From: Cognatilysobacter tabacisoli
Lineage (GTDB): Bacteria; Pseudomonadota; Gammaproteobacteria; Xanthomonadales; Xanthomonadaceae
Assembly (NCBI RefSeq): GCF_003586305.1
Contig: NZ_QXJI01000001.1
Location: 1,550,001-1,614,000 of the forward strand
DNA: 64,000 nucleotides
Direction: 5' to 3'
Positions 27,194-35,271 of the stretch are shown in pieces (position 1 is the stretch's first letter; every line of letters begins with the position of its first letter). Below the pieces are notes generated by a model. The model saw only the letters and a list, made by a program, of their open reading frames with translations, made no database searches and was not told where the DNA came from. The position numbers and the translations under genes were made by a program.

Positions 27194-28765
27194 CTAGCGC
27201 CACGGCTCCAGCGCGGAGATAAGCGGTTCGATCTTGTCCGCATACGGCGCCCACTGCGCGGTGCGGCCCTTGATGATCCCGCCGCGCATCTGCGGACTGC
27301 TGGCGGTTGCCACGGCGCCGTCGCGGGGGCCGAGCGTCGTCGCCGCGGCATCCCACGGCAGGCCGCAGAACGCCAGCACGCCGCGCATGACCGAATCCGG
27401 ATCGGCCACGAGACGGTCGTAGTGGACATCGAGCACCCGTCCCGGCATCACCGCGTGCCAGTGGGCCATCAGGCTGCGGTACTGGCCGAACCATTCGGCG
27501 AGCTCGAGCTGGTCGTACGAGAACGTATTGACGTCCGAGAACATCGTGCGCAGGTTCGAAAAGCACGTGTCGACCGGGTCGCGCACCATGTGCAGGATGC
27601 GCGCCTGCGGCAACGCCTTGGCGATGAAGCCGGCGTTGAGGAAATTCGAAGGCAGCTTCTCGGTCAGGTACGGCCGCCCCCGGGCGCGCCACGCCGTCGC
27701 ATCGAAGAAGCGGCGCCCGACCAGACCGTAGTCGACATCGCGCGCGCGCGCGACCATCGTGGCGTCGAGCGGCCCGCGATTGCGGTAGTCGGCCGCGTAG
27801 CGCATCTGGGTGGTGAACGAATAGGTCTCGCCACCGTCGGCCACCATCGGATGGCCGCCGAGCAGCTGCTCGAGCAGGGTGCTGCCGGACCGGTGCATGC
27901 CGACGATGAAGATCGGCACGAACGGGCCGGGCGCGGCGTCCATCGGTCGAACGAATTCGGCATCGCAGGTGTCGACGAGGCCGCCGTACATCCGCTTTGC
28001 ATCATCGCGATCGTGCGGCGACAGCCGCCGCTTGACCCGGCACCCGCGTTCCAGCGCGCGCCAGGAATCCTCGTACTGGCCCAGGTCGTGCAGTTCGTTG
28101 TGCAGGGCGAACGAGAGATAGGCGTCGCTGTCGCCGCCGGGCGGAACGCGCTGCAGCGCGGCGCGCATGCGGGCGACGTGGTTGCTCAGCTCGGTCTGCT
28201 TGCGCAAGCGCGACAGCACCCAGTGGGCCTGGGCAAATCCGGGCGCACCCGCGATGCACTTCTCCAGCTCGCGCTCCGAAGCGTCCATGTCGCCGAAGAA
28301 CATCTGCACGACGCCACGGAAGTACCGCGTCGGCGGATGGCGCGGGTCGCGCACGACGGCCAGATCGAGCAGTTCCATCGCCAGCGCGTTGTCGCCGATC
28401 GTGCTGACCAGCATCGCCATCTCGGTCAACCACTCGGCCGATCGCCGCTCCTTCCAGCGCGAGTGCTCGAGGCACTCCAGCAGCGCGACCGGCTCGTTGT
28501 ACATCCGCAGCGCGCGGGCAAGCAGCAGCACGACCTCGTCGCCGCCGGGACGACGCGCGAGCGCGCGCAGGACGTAGGCCAGCCCGTCCCGGTAGTGCCC
28601 CAAGGCCAGCGCGGCGCGGGAGGCGCGGAGCAGCGCCATGGCGTGGCCGGGGTCCTGCTCCAGGACCGCGTCGTAGGCCTTCAGGGCGGAACGCCAGTGG
28701 CCCAGCCGCGCAAATTCCTCGCCCTGCCGCCACAGCGCAGGCACCGTCGTCGCGGACTGCGTCAT
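27194..28765 (-). CDS. tetratricopeptide-repeat sulfotransferase
   Basis: 523 residues. Residues 1-190 are TPR units (ALWRQGEEFARLGHWRSALK, AYDAVLEQDPGHAMALLRAS, ALAMELLDLAVVRDPRHPP), a helical protein-binding scaffold. The C-terminal half is a sulfotransferase: the PAPS 5'-phosphosulfate loop IFIVGMHRSGSTLLEQLLG (about 286-304) and the 3'-phosphate motif HMVRDPVDTCFSNLRTMF. The TPR part suggests that the acceptor is a protein or peptide; related bacterial enzymes sulfate tyrosine. The ATG overlaps the stop of the upstream 2OG oxygenase gene (ATGA), so the two are translationally coupled. Substrate unknown. Confidence 0.85.
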   Translation of the reverse strand: MTQSATTVPALWRQGEEFARLGHWRSALKAYDAVLEQDPGHAMALLRASRAALALGHYRDGLAYVLRALARRPGGDEVVLLLARALRMYNEPVALLECLEHSRWKERRSAEWLTEMAMLVSTIGDNALAMELLDLAVVRDPRHPPTRYFRGVVQMFFGDMDASERELEKCIAGAPGFAQAHWVLSRLRKQTELSNHVARMRAALQRVPPGGDSDAYLSFALHNELHDLGQYEDSWRALERGCRVKRRLSPHDRDDAKRMYGGLVDTCDAEFVRPMDAAPGPFVPIFIVGMHRSGSTLLEQLLGGHPMVADGGETYSFTTQMRYAADYRNRGPLDATMVARARDVDYGLVGRRFFDATAWRARGRPYLTEKLPSNFLNAGFIAKALPQARILHMVRDPVDTCFSNLRTMFSDVNTFSYDQLELAEWFGQYRSLMAHWHAVMPGRVLDVHYDRLVADPDSVMRGVLAFCGLPWDAAATTLGPRDGAVATASSPQMRGGIIKGRTAQWAPYADKIEPLISALEPWR

Positions 28766-29349
28766 GCGGCGCCGACCGGGACGCGCTCGAACTTGATCGC
28801 GAACGTGTAGCGCGGGGCGTAGCACACCCGGTTCGGCGGCCGGCCCGCGTGCTTGATCGCGCCGTCGAAGACCACCAGCCGACCCGGGACCGGGCGGACC
28901 GCGCAGGCGACCTCGTCGGCCGCGTCGTAGAACATCGTCTCGCCGCCCCACTCGACGTCCCACTGCTCGCAGAGGTACCAGAGCGCGGTCAGGTCGTGCT
29001 GGTCAGGCAGGCAGTCGGTGTGGGTGAACAGCATGTCGCCGAAGCTCGCGACGTTGGTGTAGGCGCGATAAGGGCGATACCCGTACGCGGGCGACGTGAA
29101 CCCCAGCACCGCGCGCCGGGTGATGTCGAAGATCGGCTGCTGGACCAGCGCGTCGAGGTTGATCTCGGTCGCCCAGTGCTTGTACTCGGCGGTCTCCGGC
29201 CGGGCGATCTCGGTGCGGGTAAACGCGGCCCGGGACAGGCCGCGCACGTACTCGCCCACATCCGGCAGGTGGCCGTCGAACACCCGCAGCGGCCGACCGT
29301 CGATCTCGAGCGCTCGGCTGGGCGCGAGCGCCACGGGCTGTCCGGCCAT
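28762..29349 (-). CDS. Fe(II)/2-oxoglutarate oxygenase, prolyl-4-hydroxylase-like
   Basis: 195 residues. The double-stranded beta-helix has the complete facial triad: H110 and D112 in DMLFTHTDCLPD, H167 in VFDGAIKHAGRPP, and R180 in YAPRYTFAIKF for 2-oxoglutarate. GGETMFYDAADEVACAVRPV is the usual core strand of P4H-like enzymes. It begins 6 bases after the pckG stop and overlaps the TPR-sulfotransferase start by ATGA. The tight coupling suggests that the oxygenase and the sulfotransferase modify the same molecule, perhaps hydroxylating and then sulfating it. That order is my inference. Confidence 0.85.
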   Translation of the reverse strand: MAGQPVALAPSRALEIDGRPLRVFDGHLPDVGEYVRGLSRAAFTRTEIARPETAEYKHWATEINLDALVQQPIFDITRRAVLGFTSPAYGYRPYRAYTNVASFGDMLFTHTDCLPDQHDLTALWYLCEQWDVEWGGETMFYDAADEVACAVRPVPGRLVVFDGAIKHAGRPPNRVCYAPRYTFAIKFERVPVGAA

Positions 29350-29355
29350 CGGGGG

Positions 29356-31155
29356 TCAGCCCGCCAGCGCGCCGGCGATCCGCTGCTGCTCGTCCTTCAA
29401 CGCCTGCGGCATGCGCGGGCCGTACTCGTCGAGGTACTCGCCGATGCTGGCGAACTCCGCCTGCCAGCCGTCGCGGTCGAAGCCGAACAGCTTGGCCTGG
29501 GCCTCCTCGCCGAGGGTGACGCCGTCGAGGTTGAGGTCGGCCGCGGTCGGCAGCGCGCCGATCGGCGTTTCCGCCGCGCCGGCGTTGCCCTTGACGCGCT
29601 CGATCATCCACTCCAGCACGCGCAGGTTGTCGCCGAAGCCCGGCCACAGGAACTTGCCGTCGTCGCCCTTGCGGAACCAGTTGACGTGGAAGATCTTCGG
29701 CAGCTTCGCGCCGGCCGTGTCAAACGACAGCCAGTGGCTGAAGTAGTCGGCGAAGTTGTAGCCGCAGAACGGCTTCATCGCCATCGGGTCGCGGCGCATC
29801 ACGCCGACCGCACCGGTCGCGGCGGCCGTCGTCTCCGAGCCCATCGCGGCGCCGACCAGCACGCCGTGGGTCCAGTCGCGCGCCTCGAACACCAGCGGCA
29901 CCAGCGAGGCGCGGCGGCCGCCGAACACGATCGCGCTGATCGGCACGCCCTGCGCATCCTCGGCCTTGTCCGAGTAGCTCGGGCACTGCTTCGCCGATAC
30001 GGTGAAGCGCGAGTTCGGATGGGCGGCCGGGCCCTTGGCGGCGTCGTACGGGTTGCCGCGCCAGTCGGTGACCGGCTGCTGGCCGTTGTCGAGGCCTTCC
30101 CACCACGGCTGGTTGTCGGCGGTCACGCCGACGTTGGTGAAGATCGTGTTGCTCTGGACCGTCTTCAGCGCATTGGGGTTCGACTTCTCGCTGGTGCCGG
30201 GGGCGACGCCAAAGAAGCCGGCCTCCGGGTTGATCGCGTACAGGCGGCCGTCGGCGCCGGGGCGCATCCAGCAGATGTCGTCGCCGATCGTCCACACCTT
30301 CCAGCCTTCGCGGCGGTAGCCTTCCGGCGGGATCAGCATCGCCAGGTTGGTCTTGCCGCACGCCGACGGGAACGCGGCGGCGATGTAGTGCGTCTCCCCC
30401 CGCGGGTTCTCGATGCCGAGGATCAGCATGTGCTCGGCCAGCCAGCCTTCGGTGCGGGCCTGGTGACTGGCGATGCGCAGAGCGTGGCACTTCTTGCCGA
30501 GCAGCGCATTGCCGCCGTAGCCTGAGCCGAACGACTTGATCGTCAGCTCCTCGGGGAAATGCATGATGAAGCGGCGGTTCGGGTCGAGCTCGCCGATCGA
30601 GTGCAGGCCCTTGACGAACGAGCCCTCGCGCTCGATCCGCGCCAGCGCCGGCGCGCCCATGCGGGTCATGATCCGCATGTTGGCCACGACATACGGGCTG
30701 TCGGTGATCTCGACGCCGCAGCGCGACAGCGGCGAGTCGATGGGGCCCATGCAGTACGGGATCACGTACATCGTCCGGCCGGCCATGCAGCCGTCGAACA
30801 GCGCGTCCATCTGCGCGTGGCCCTCGTCGGGCGCCATCCAGTGGTTGTTCGGGCCGGCGTCCTCATGGTGCGTGGTGCACACGTAGGTCAGGTGCTCGAC
30901 GCGGGCGACGTCATCGGGGTGCGAGCGGTGCAGGTAGCTGTTCGGGTGGGTCTGCTCGTTGAGCTGCACCAGGGTGCCGTCGGCCTGCATGCGCGCGATC
31001 AGCGCCGCGTTCTCGGCGTCGCTGCCGTCGCACCAGTGGATGGCGTCGGGCCGCGTCAGCGCGGCGACCTCGGCGACCCAGTCGTTGAGCGCGGCCAGCC
31101 GGCTGCCGCGGCTGCCGGGGGCGGGTTGGGTCACGTCCTTGGAAATCGCGTTCAC
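29356..31155 (-). CDS. pckG: phosphoenolpyruvate carboxykinase, GTP-dependent
   Basis: 599 residues, typical for GTP-type PEPCK. It interconverts oxaloacetate and PEP with GTP in gluconeogenesis. The nucleotide loop is AAAFPSACGKTNLAMLIPP, preceded by ALRIASHQARTEGWLAEHML. The metal-binding segment is WTIGDDICWMRPGADGRL and the guanine pocket is near SNTIFTNVGVTADNQPWWEG. The start is GTG at 31155, with GGAGGA 8 bases upstream. The 2OG oxygenase and TPR-sulfotransferase genes follow with 6-base and overlapping junctions, so read-through from pckG is likely unless an internal promoter exists. Confidence 0.97.
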   Translation of the reverse strand: MNAISKDVTQPAPGSRGSRLAALNDWVAEVAALTRPDAIHWCDGSDAENAALIARMQADGTLVQLNEQTHPNSYLHRSHPDDVARVEHLTYVCTTHHEDAGPNNHWMAPDEGHAQMDALFDGCMAGRTMYVIPYCMGPIDSPLSRCGVEITDSPYVVANMRIMTRMGAPALARIEREGSFVKGLHSIGELDPNRRFIMHFPEELTIKSFGSGYGGNALLGKKCHALRIASHQARTEGWLAEHMLILGIENPRGETHYIAAAFPSACGKTNLAMLIPPEGYRREGWKVWTIGDDICWMRPGADGRLYAINPEAGFFGVAPGTSEKSNPNALKTVQSNTIFTNVGVTADNQPWWEGLDNGQQPVTDWRGNPYDAAKGPAAHPNSRFTVSAKQCPSYSDKAEDAQGVPISAIVFGGRRASLVPLVFEARDWTHGVLVGAAMGSETTAAATGAVGVMRRDPMAMKPFCGYNFADYFSHWLSFDTAGAKLPKIFHVNWFRKGDDGKFLWPGFGDNLRVLEWMIERVKGNAGAAETPIGALPTAADLNLDGVTLGEEAQAKLFGFDRDGWQAEFASIGEYLDEYGPRMPQALKDEQQRIAGALAG

Positions 31156-31198
31156 GGCAACAGTCCTCCAGCGCGGGCTGGCTAAAAGAAAAGGGGAA

Positions 31199-31789
31199 TC
31201 ACGAAGACGGGATCAGCGTGGCCATCACGTGCTCGACGTAGGCCTCGAACTCGTCGTGCTGCAGGCGCGCCTGGTGCAGCTGCAGGTTCAGCTGCAGGAA
31301 CCCGACGTAGGCGGCGTATGCCAGGCGCGCGCGGTGCTGCGCCTCGCTGCGGTTGAGGCCGGCCTGGCGGAATGAGGCGGTGAGGTAGTCGAGCCGGCGC
31401 TGCGACACGCGCCCGATCACCGGCTGCACCGCCGGGTGGTCGAGCGCCTTCAGCAGCTCGCTGTAGATGATGTGCGACTTGTATTCGTGCGCGACGAGGT
31501 CGAACAGCGCGCGCAGGCGCTGGCGCGGGTCGGCGATCGCTTCGAGCTTGCCGAAGACGGTCTCCTGCTCGACCTTCTCCCAGCGCTCCAGCGCGGCGAC
31601 CAGCAGGGCCTCGCGCGACGGGAAGTGCCAGTAGAAGCTGCCCTTGGTCACGCCGAGGCGGCGGGCCAGCGGCTCGACCGCGACGGCGGCGACGCCCTGC
31701 TCGGCGATCAGGTCGAGAGCCGCCTGGGCCCAGTCCTCGGCGCTGAGGCGCCCGCTGCGTTCGGTCTTGGTCTGGGCGGTTGCGCTCAT
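31199..31789 (-). CDS. TetR-family transcriptional regulator (likely fatty-acid/fadE regulator)
   Basis: 196 residues. The N-terminal helix-turn-helix is AALDLIAEQGVAAVAVEPLA followed by RRLGVTKGSFYWHFPSREAL, with the strongly conserved GSFYWHFPSR recognition helix. The remainder is a helical ligand and dimer domain (YLTASFRQAGLNRSEAQHRA, AYAAYVGFLQLNLQLHQARL). It is divergent from fadE with a 354-base spacer holding two CATAC/GTATG inverted repeats, one overlapping the predicted fadE -10. Control of fadE and of its own gene is therefore likely, with an acyl-CoA as plausible ligand. That ligand is an inference. Confidence 0.85.
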   Translation of the reverse strand: MSATAQTKTERSGRLSAEDWAQAALDLIAEQGVAAVAVEPLARRLGVTKGSFYWHFPSREALLVAALERWEKVEQETVFGKLEAIADPRQRLRALFDLVAHEYKSHIIYSELLKALDHPAVQPVIGRVSQRRLDYLTASFRQAGLNRSEAQHRARLAYAAYVGFLQLNLQLHQARLQHDEFEAYVEHVMATLIPSS

Positions 31790-31803
31790 CCGGGCATTTT
31801 ATC

Positions 31804-31829
31804 CATACGCCCCCGACGGGGACAGTATG
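31804..31829. promoter_or_regulatory. CATAC...GTATG repeat with long spacer upstream of the TetR gene
   Basis: CATAC at 31804-31808 and GTATG at 31825-31829 are inverted with 16 bases between, which themselves hold a CCCC/GGGG pair. The half-sites equal those of the tighter repeat at 32006-32021. It lies 15 bases from the TetR start codon and could serve autoregulation. Confidence 0.35.
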
Positions 31830-31981
31830 TAAAGAGTCAGGAATTCGCCTGAATGCGACATCGGCGGCGCGGGATCGCAATTTCCGGCCCCGCGCGCGAT
31901 CGACCCACCGATGCCGCAGTGCGTCATTCACCGATTCGCCTGGCGGAACGCCCTGTCCCGGCGGATTGCCCGTCGGGGTGG

Positions 31982-32021
31982 TTGACAGGGTCCCGTTCGC
32001 CTTTCCATACTCGGCCGTATG
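31982..32021 (+). promoter_or_regulatory. fadE promoter with an overlapping TetR-type operator
   Basis: A perfect -35 TTGACA at 31982-31987 and -10 CATACT at 32006-32011 are 18 bases apart. The -10 is inside the inverted repeat CATAC-N6-GTATG (32006-32021), a typical place for a repressor. The rest of the 31790-32143 spacer holds a TCAGG-N6-CCTGA repeat at 31836-31851 and no gene. Confidence 0.55.
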
Positions 32022-32143
32022 TTGAGCGTTTGATGCTGGCGTTTGAATGGCCGATCGTGCGGCCGTTCGATTCGCCCGATCACCCGCCCGCGCATACCCT
32101 CTGTCCATCGCCTCGGGCCCCGCGGCCCGCCTGGAGTGCTCCC

Positions 32144-34612
32144 ATGAGTGTCGCCGCTCCGTTCCTCGCGTTCCTGATCATCGGCGCGATCGCTGCTTAC
32201 CACCGCCTGCGCCTGCCGGTGTGGGCGGCGCTGACCGCGACCGCGCTGGTGGGCTGCTGGCTGCTGGGCGCCAACGTTGCCGCGACGATCGTCGCCGGCG
32301 CGCTGGTCGCGCTGATCGCCGTGCCGCTGCTGCTGCCGCAGATCCGCCTTCCGCTGATCACCGCACCGCTGCTGAAGTTCTATACGAAGATCCTGCCGCC
32401 GCTGTCGGAGACCGAACGCGTCGCGCTGGAAGCCGGCACCGTCGGCTGGGAAGGCCAGCTGTTCTCCGGCAAACCCGACTGGGACGTGCTGTTCAACCAG
32501 CCCAAGCCGGAGCTGAGCGCCGACGAGCAGGCCTTCCTCGACGGCCCGGTCGAGCAGCTGTGCCGGATGGTCAACGACTGGGAGATCACCCACGTCCATG
32601 CCGACCTGACGCCGGAGATATGGGAGTTCCTCAAGAAGAACCGCTTCTTCGGCATGATCGTGCCGAAGGAGTACGGCGGCCTCGGATTCTCCGCACTGGC
32701 CAACCACCGGGTAATCCAGAAGCTGGCGTCGGTGTCGACCGTGGTCAGTTCGACCGTGGGCGTGCCGAACTCGCTCGGGCCGGCCGAGCTGCTGATGCAC
32801 TACGGCACGCAGGAGCAGAAGGACTACTACCTGCCGCGCCTGGCCGATGGTCGCGAGGTGCCCTGCTTCGGCCTGACCGGCCCGTGGGCCGGCTCGGACG
32901 CGACGTCGATCCCGGACTTCGGCATCGTCGCGATGGGCGACTGGAACGGCGCGCGCGTCGTCGGCGTCAAGCTGACCTTCGACAAGCGCTACATCACGCT
33001 CGCCCCGGTCGCATCGCTGATCGGCTTGGCGTTCCGCATGTACGACCCGGACGGCCTGATCGGCGACAAGCGCGACATCGGCATCACCCTGGCGCTGCTG
33101 CCGCGCGACACCGCCGGCGTCGAGATCGGCCGCCGCCACTTCCCGCTGAACTCGCCGTTCCAGAACGGCCCGCTCCACGGCCGCGAGGTGTTCATCCCGC
33201 TGAGCCAGCTGATCGGCGGCGAAGCGTTCGCCGGCAAGGGCTGGCAGATGCTGGTCGAGTGCCTGTCGATCGGCCGCTCGATCACCCTGCCGTCGACCGC
33301 CAGCGGCGGCGCCAAGATGGGCGCGATCGTCACCGGCGCCTACGCGCGCATCCGCAAGCAGTTCGGCCTGTCGATCGGCCGCTTCGAGGGCGTCGAGGAA
33401 GCGCTGGCGCAGATCGGCGGCCTCGCCTACGCCACCAGCGCGCTGGCCGAAGCGTCGGCCGCGGCGGTCGCGCGCGGCGAGCTGCCGGCGGTGCCGTCGA
33501 CGATCTCCAAGTACCACTGCACCGAGATGGGCCGCGAAGTCGCCAAGCACACCATGGACATCCACGGCGGCAAGGGCATCATCCTCGGCCCGCGCAACTA
33601 CCTGGGCCGCGGCTGGCAGGCAACGCCGATCATGATCACCGTCGAGGGCGCGAACATCATGACGCGCTCGCTGATGATCTTCGGCCAGGGCGCGATCCTG
33701 TGCCATCCGTGGGTGCTCAAGGAGATGAAGGCGACCACGATCGCCGATCCGGACGAGCGCCTGCGCGAGTTCGACAAGAACCTGTTCGGCCACATCGGAT
33801 TCGCGATCTCCAACGCCGTGCGCAGCTGGTGGTACGGCCTGACCGGCGCGCAGGTCGGCGCGGCCCCGGGCGACGACTACACCCGCCGCTACTTCCGCAA
33901 GCTCAACCGCTACTCGGCGGCGCTGGCGGTGATGGCCGACACCTCGATGCTGCTGCTCGGCGGCAAGCTGAAGTTCAAGGAGTCGCTGTCCGGGCGCCTG
34001 GGCGACGTGCTGAGCCACCTGTACATCGCCAGCGCGATGCTCAAGCGCTACGAGGACCAGGGCCGGCCGGTCGCCGACCAGCCGCTGCTGGCATGGGCGT
34101 TCCACCACAGCGTGCACCAGATCGAGATCGCGTTCTCCGCGGCGCTGCGCAACTTCCCGATCCGTCCGGTCGGCTGGCTGATGTGGCTGCTGGTGTTCCC
34201 GTGGGGCCGCCGCGCGCAGGCGCCGAGCGACCGCCTCGGGCACAAGATCGCGTCGTTGCTGATGTCGCCGAACGAGGCGCGCGATCGCCTTGCGTCGGGC
34301 CTGTTCCTCGAGCCGTGCGCGAACAACCCGGCCGGCCGCATCAACAGCTACCTGCAGAAGGTGATCCTGGCCGAGCCAGTGGAGCGCAAGTTCCTCAAGG
34401 CGCTCAAGACCAGTGACATCGAGGCGCTGAGCTTCCCGGAGCAGCTGGACGAGGGCGTGCGCGAGGGCTGGATCACCGCCGACGAGCGGCGCCAGCTCGA
34501 GGAACTGCGCGAGATGACGATCGACACGATCGCCGTCGACGATTTCGACACCGAAGAGCTGCGCTCGGCCGGCTACCGCCACGTCGAAGCGGAAAACCGC
34601 GCGGCCGCGTAG
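32144..34612 (+). CDS. fadE: acyl-CoA dehydrogenase, FadE type
   Basis: 822 residues, matching the long FadE class of gammaproteobacteria (E. coli FadE 814) rather than the 380-residue soluble enzymes. The first oxidation step of beta-oxidation. Two N-terminal membrane segments (FLIIGAIAAYHRLRLPVWAA and GALVALIAVPLLL) precede the dehydrogenase core. Core segments are NRFFGMIVPKEYGGLGFSAL, CFGLTGPWAGSDATSIPD (FAD/substrate loop), GEAFAGKGWQMLVECLSIGR, and TEMGREVAKHTMDIHGGKGI. The C-terminal DUF1974 extension ends with DFDTEELRSAGYRHVEAE. GGAG precedes the ATG. A clear terminator follows. Confidence 0.95.
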   Translation: MSVAAPFLAFLIIGAIAAYHRLRLPVWAALTATALVGCWLLGANVAATIVAGALVALIAVPLLLPQIRLPLITAPLLKFYTKILPPLSETERVALEAGTVGWEGQLFSGKPDWDVLFNQPKPELSADEQAFLDGPVEQLCRMVNDWEITHVHADLTPEIWEFLKKNRFFGMIVPKEYGGLGFSALANHRVIQKLASVSTVVSSTVGVPNSLGPAELLMHYGTQEQKDYYLPRLADGREVPCFGLTGPWAGSDATSIPDFGIVAMGDWNGARVVGVKLTFDKRYITLAPVASLIGLAFRMYDPDGLIGDKRDIGITLALLPRDTAGVEIGRRHFPLNSPFQNGPLHGREVFIPLSQLIGGEAFAGKGWQMLVECLSIGRSITLPSTASGGAKMGAIVTGAYARIRKQFGLSIGRFEGVEEALAQIGGLAYATSALAEASAAAVARGELPAVPSTISKYHCTEMGREVAKHTMDIHGGKGIILGPRNYLGRGWQATPIMITVEGANIMTRSLMIFGQGAILCHPWVLKEMKATTIADPDERLREFDKNLFGHIGFAISNAVRSWWYGLTGAQVGAAPGDDYTRRYFRKLNRYSAALAVMADTSMLLLGGKLKFKESLSGRLGDVLSHLYIASAMLKRYEDQGRPVADQPLLAWAFHHSVHQIEIAFSAALRNFPIRPVGWLMWLLVFPWGRRAQAPSDRLGHKIASLLMSPNEARDRLASGLFLEPCANNPAGRINSYLQKVILAEPVERKFLKALKTSDIEALSFPEQLDEGVREGWITADERRQLEELREMTIDTIAVDDFDTEELRSAGYRHVEAENRAAA

Positions 34613-34635
34613 GCCGTCGCCGCGATGCACGATGC

Positions 34636-34665
34636 GACGGCGGGCCAGTCCCGCCGTCGTTTTTT
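34636..34665 (+). terminator. intrinsic terminator of fadE
   Basis: GACGGCGGG and CCCGCCGTC form a 9-bp perfect stem with a CCAGT loop, followed by GTTTTTT. It lies 24 bases after the fadE stop. Confidence 0.92.
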
Positions 34666-34716
34666 CCGGGCCCTGCCCGCCCGGCATCCTCCCCCACCGT
34701 CCGTCATCCCGACCCC

Positions 34717-35190
34717 ATGAGTGCGACCGTCCTGTCCCTGTACCGACGCTTCAGCCGCTGGCCGGCCGGGCGCTGGCTGTTTTCCCGGGCCGTGTGCTTC
34801 CGCGCGCCCTACTTCGCCACGATCGCGCCGCGCTTCGTGGCCCTCGAGCCCGGCCGCTGCGAAGTCGTGATGCGCGATCGCCGGCGCGTGCACAACCACC
34901 TCGGCACGGTCCACGCGATCGCGCTGTGCAACCTCGCCGAACTCGCCGCCGGAGTGATGACCGACGCCAGCCTGCCGGCGTCGATGCGCTGGATCCCGCG
35001 CGGCATGCAGGTCGAGTACCTGAAGAAGGCCGTGGGCCCGATGCGCGCCGTGGCGACGCCGGACCTGCCGCTGGTCGAATCCGACGTGCCCTATGAGCTG
35101 CCGGTGACCGTCGAGGTCACCGACCGTGCAGGCGATACGGTGTTCCATGCGCGCATCGCGATGTGGGTCTCGCCGAAGCGCCGGGACTGA
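34717..35190 (+). CDS. DUF4442 hotdog-fold (acyl-CoA thioesterase-like) protein
   Basis: 157 residues. The hotdog core is seen in FRAPYFATIAPRFVALEPGR, CEVVMRDRRRVHNHLGTVHA (the helix-start segment of thioesterase-like folds), AGVMTDASLPASMRWIPRGM and a last strand VFHARIAMWVSP. DUF4442 proteins are presumed acyl thioesterases but lack direct proof; the usual catalytic carboxylate is not obvious here. It is downstream of fadE, which fits fatty-acid metabolism, though the terminator between them argues for separate expression. Confidence 0.75.
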   Translation: MSATVLSLYRRFSRWPAGRWLFSRAVCFRAPYFATIAPRFVALEPGRCEVVMRDRRRVHNHLGTVHAIALCNLAELAAGVMTDASLPASMRWIPRGMQVEYLKKAVGPMRAVATPDLPLVESDVPYELPVTVEVTDRAGDTVFHARIAMWVSPKRRD

Positions 35191-35271
35191 GTCTCCCCCG
35201 TCGCAGCCCACGCCCGATCCAACCGCACGCGAATGGCGCTGGTCGTCGCTTGAGGCAGGCCCGCGTGCGGA

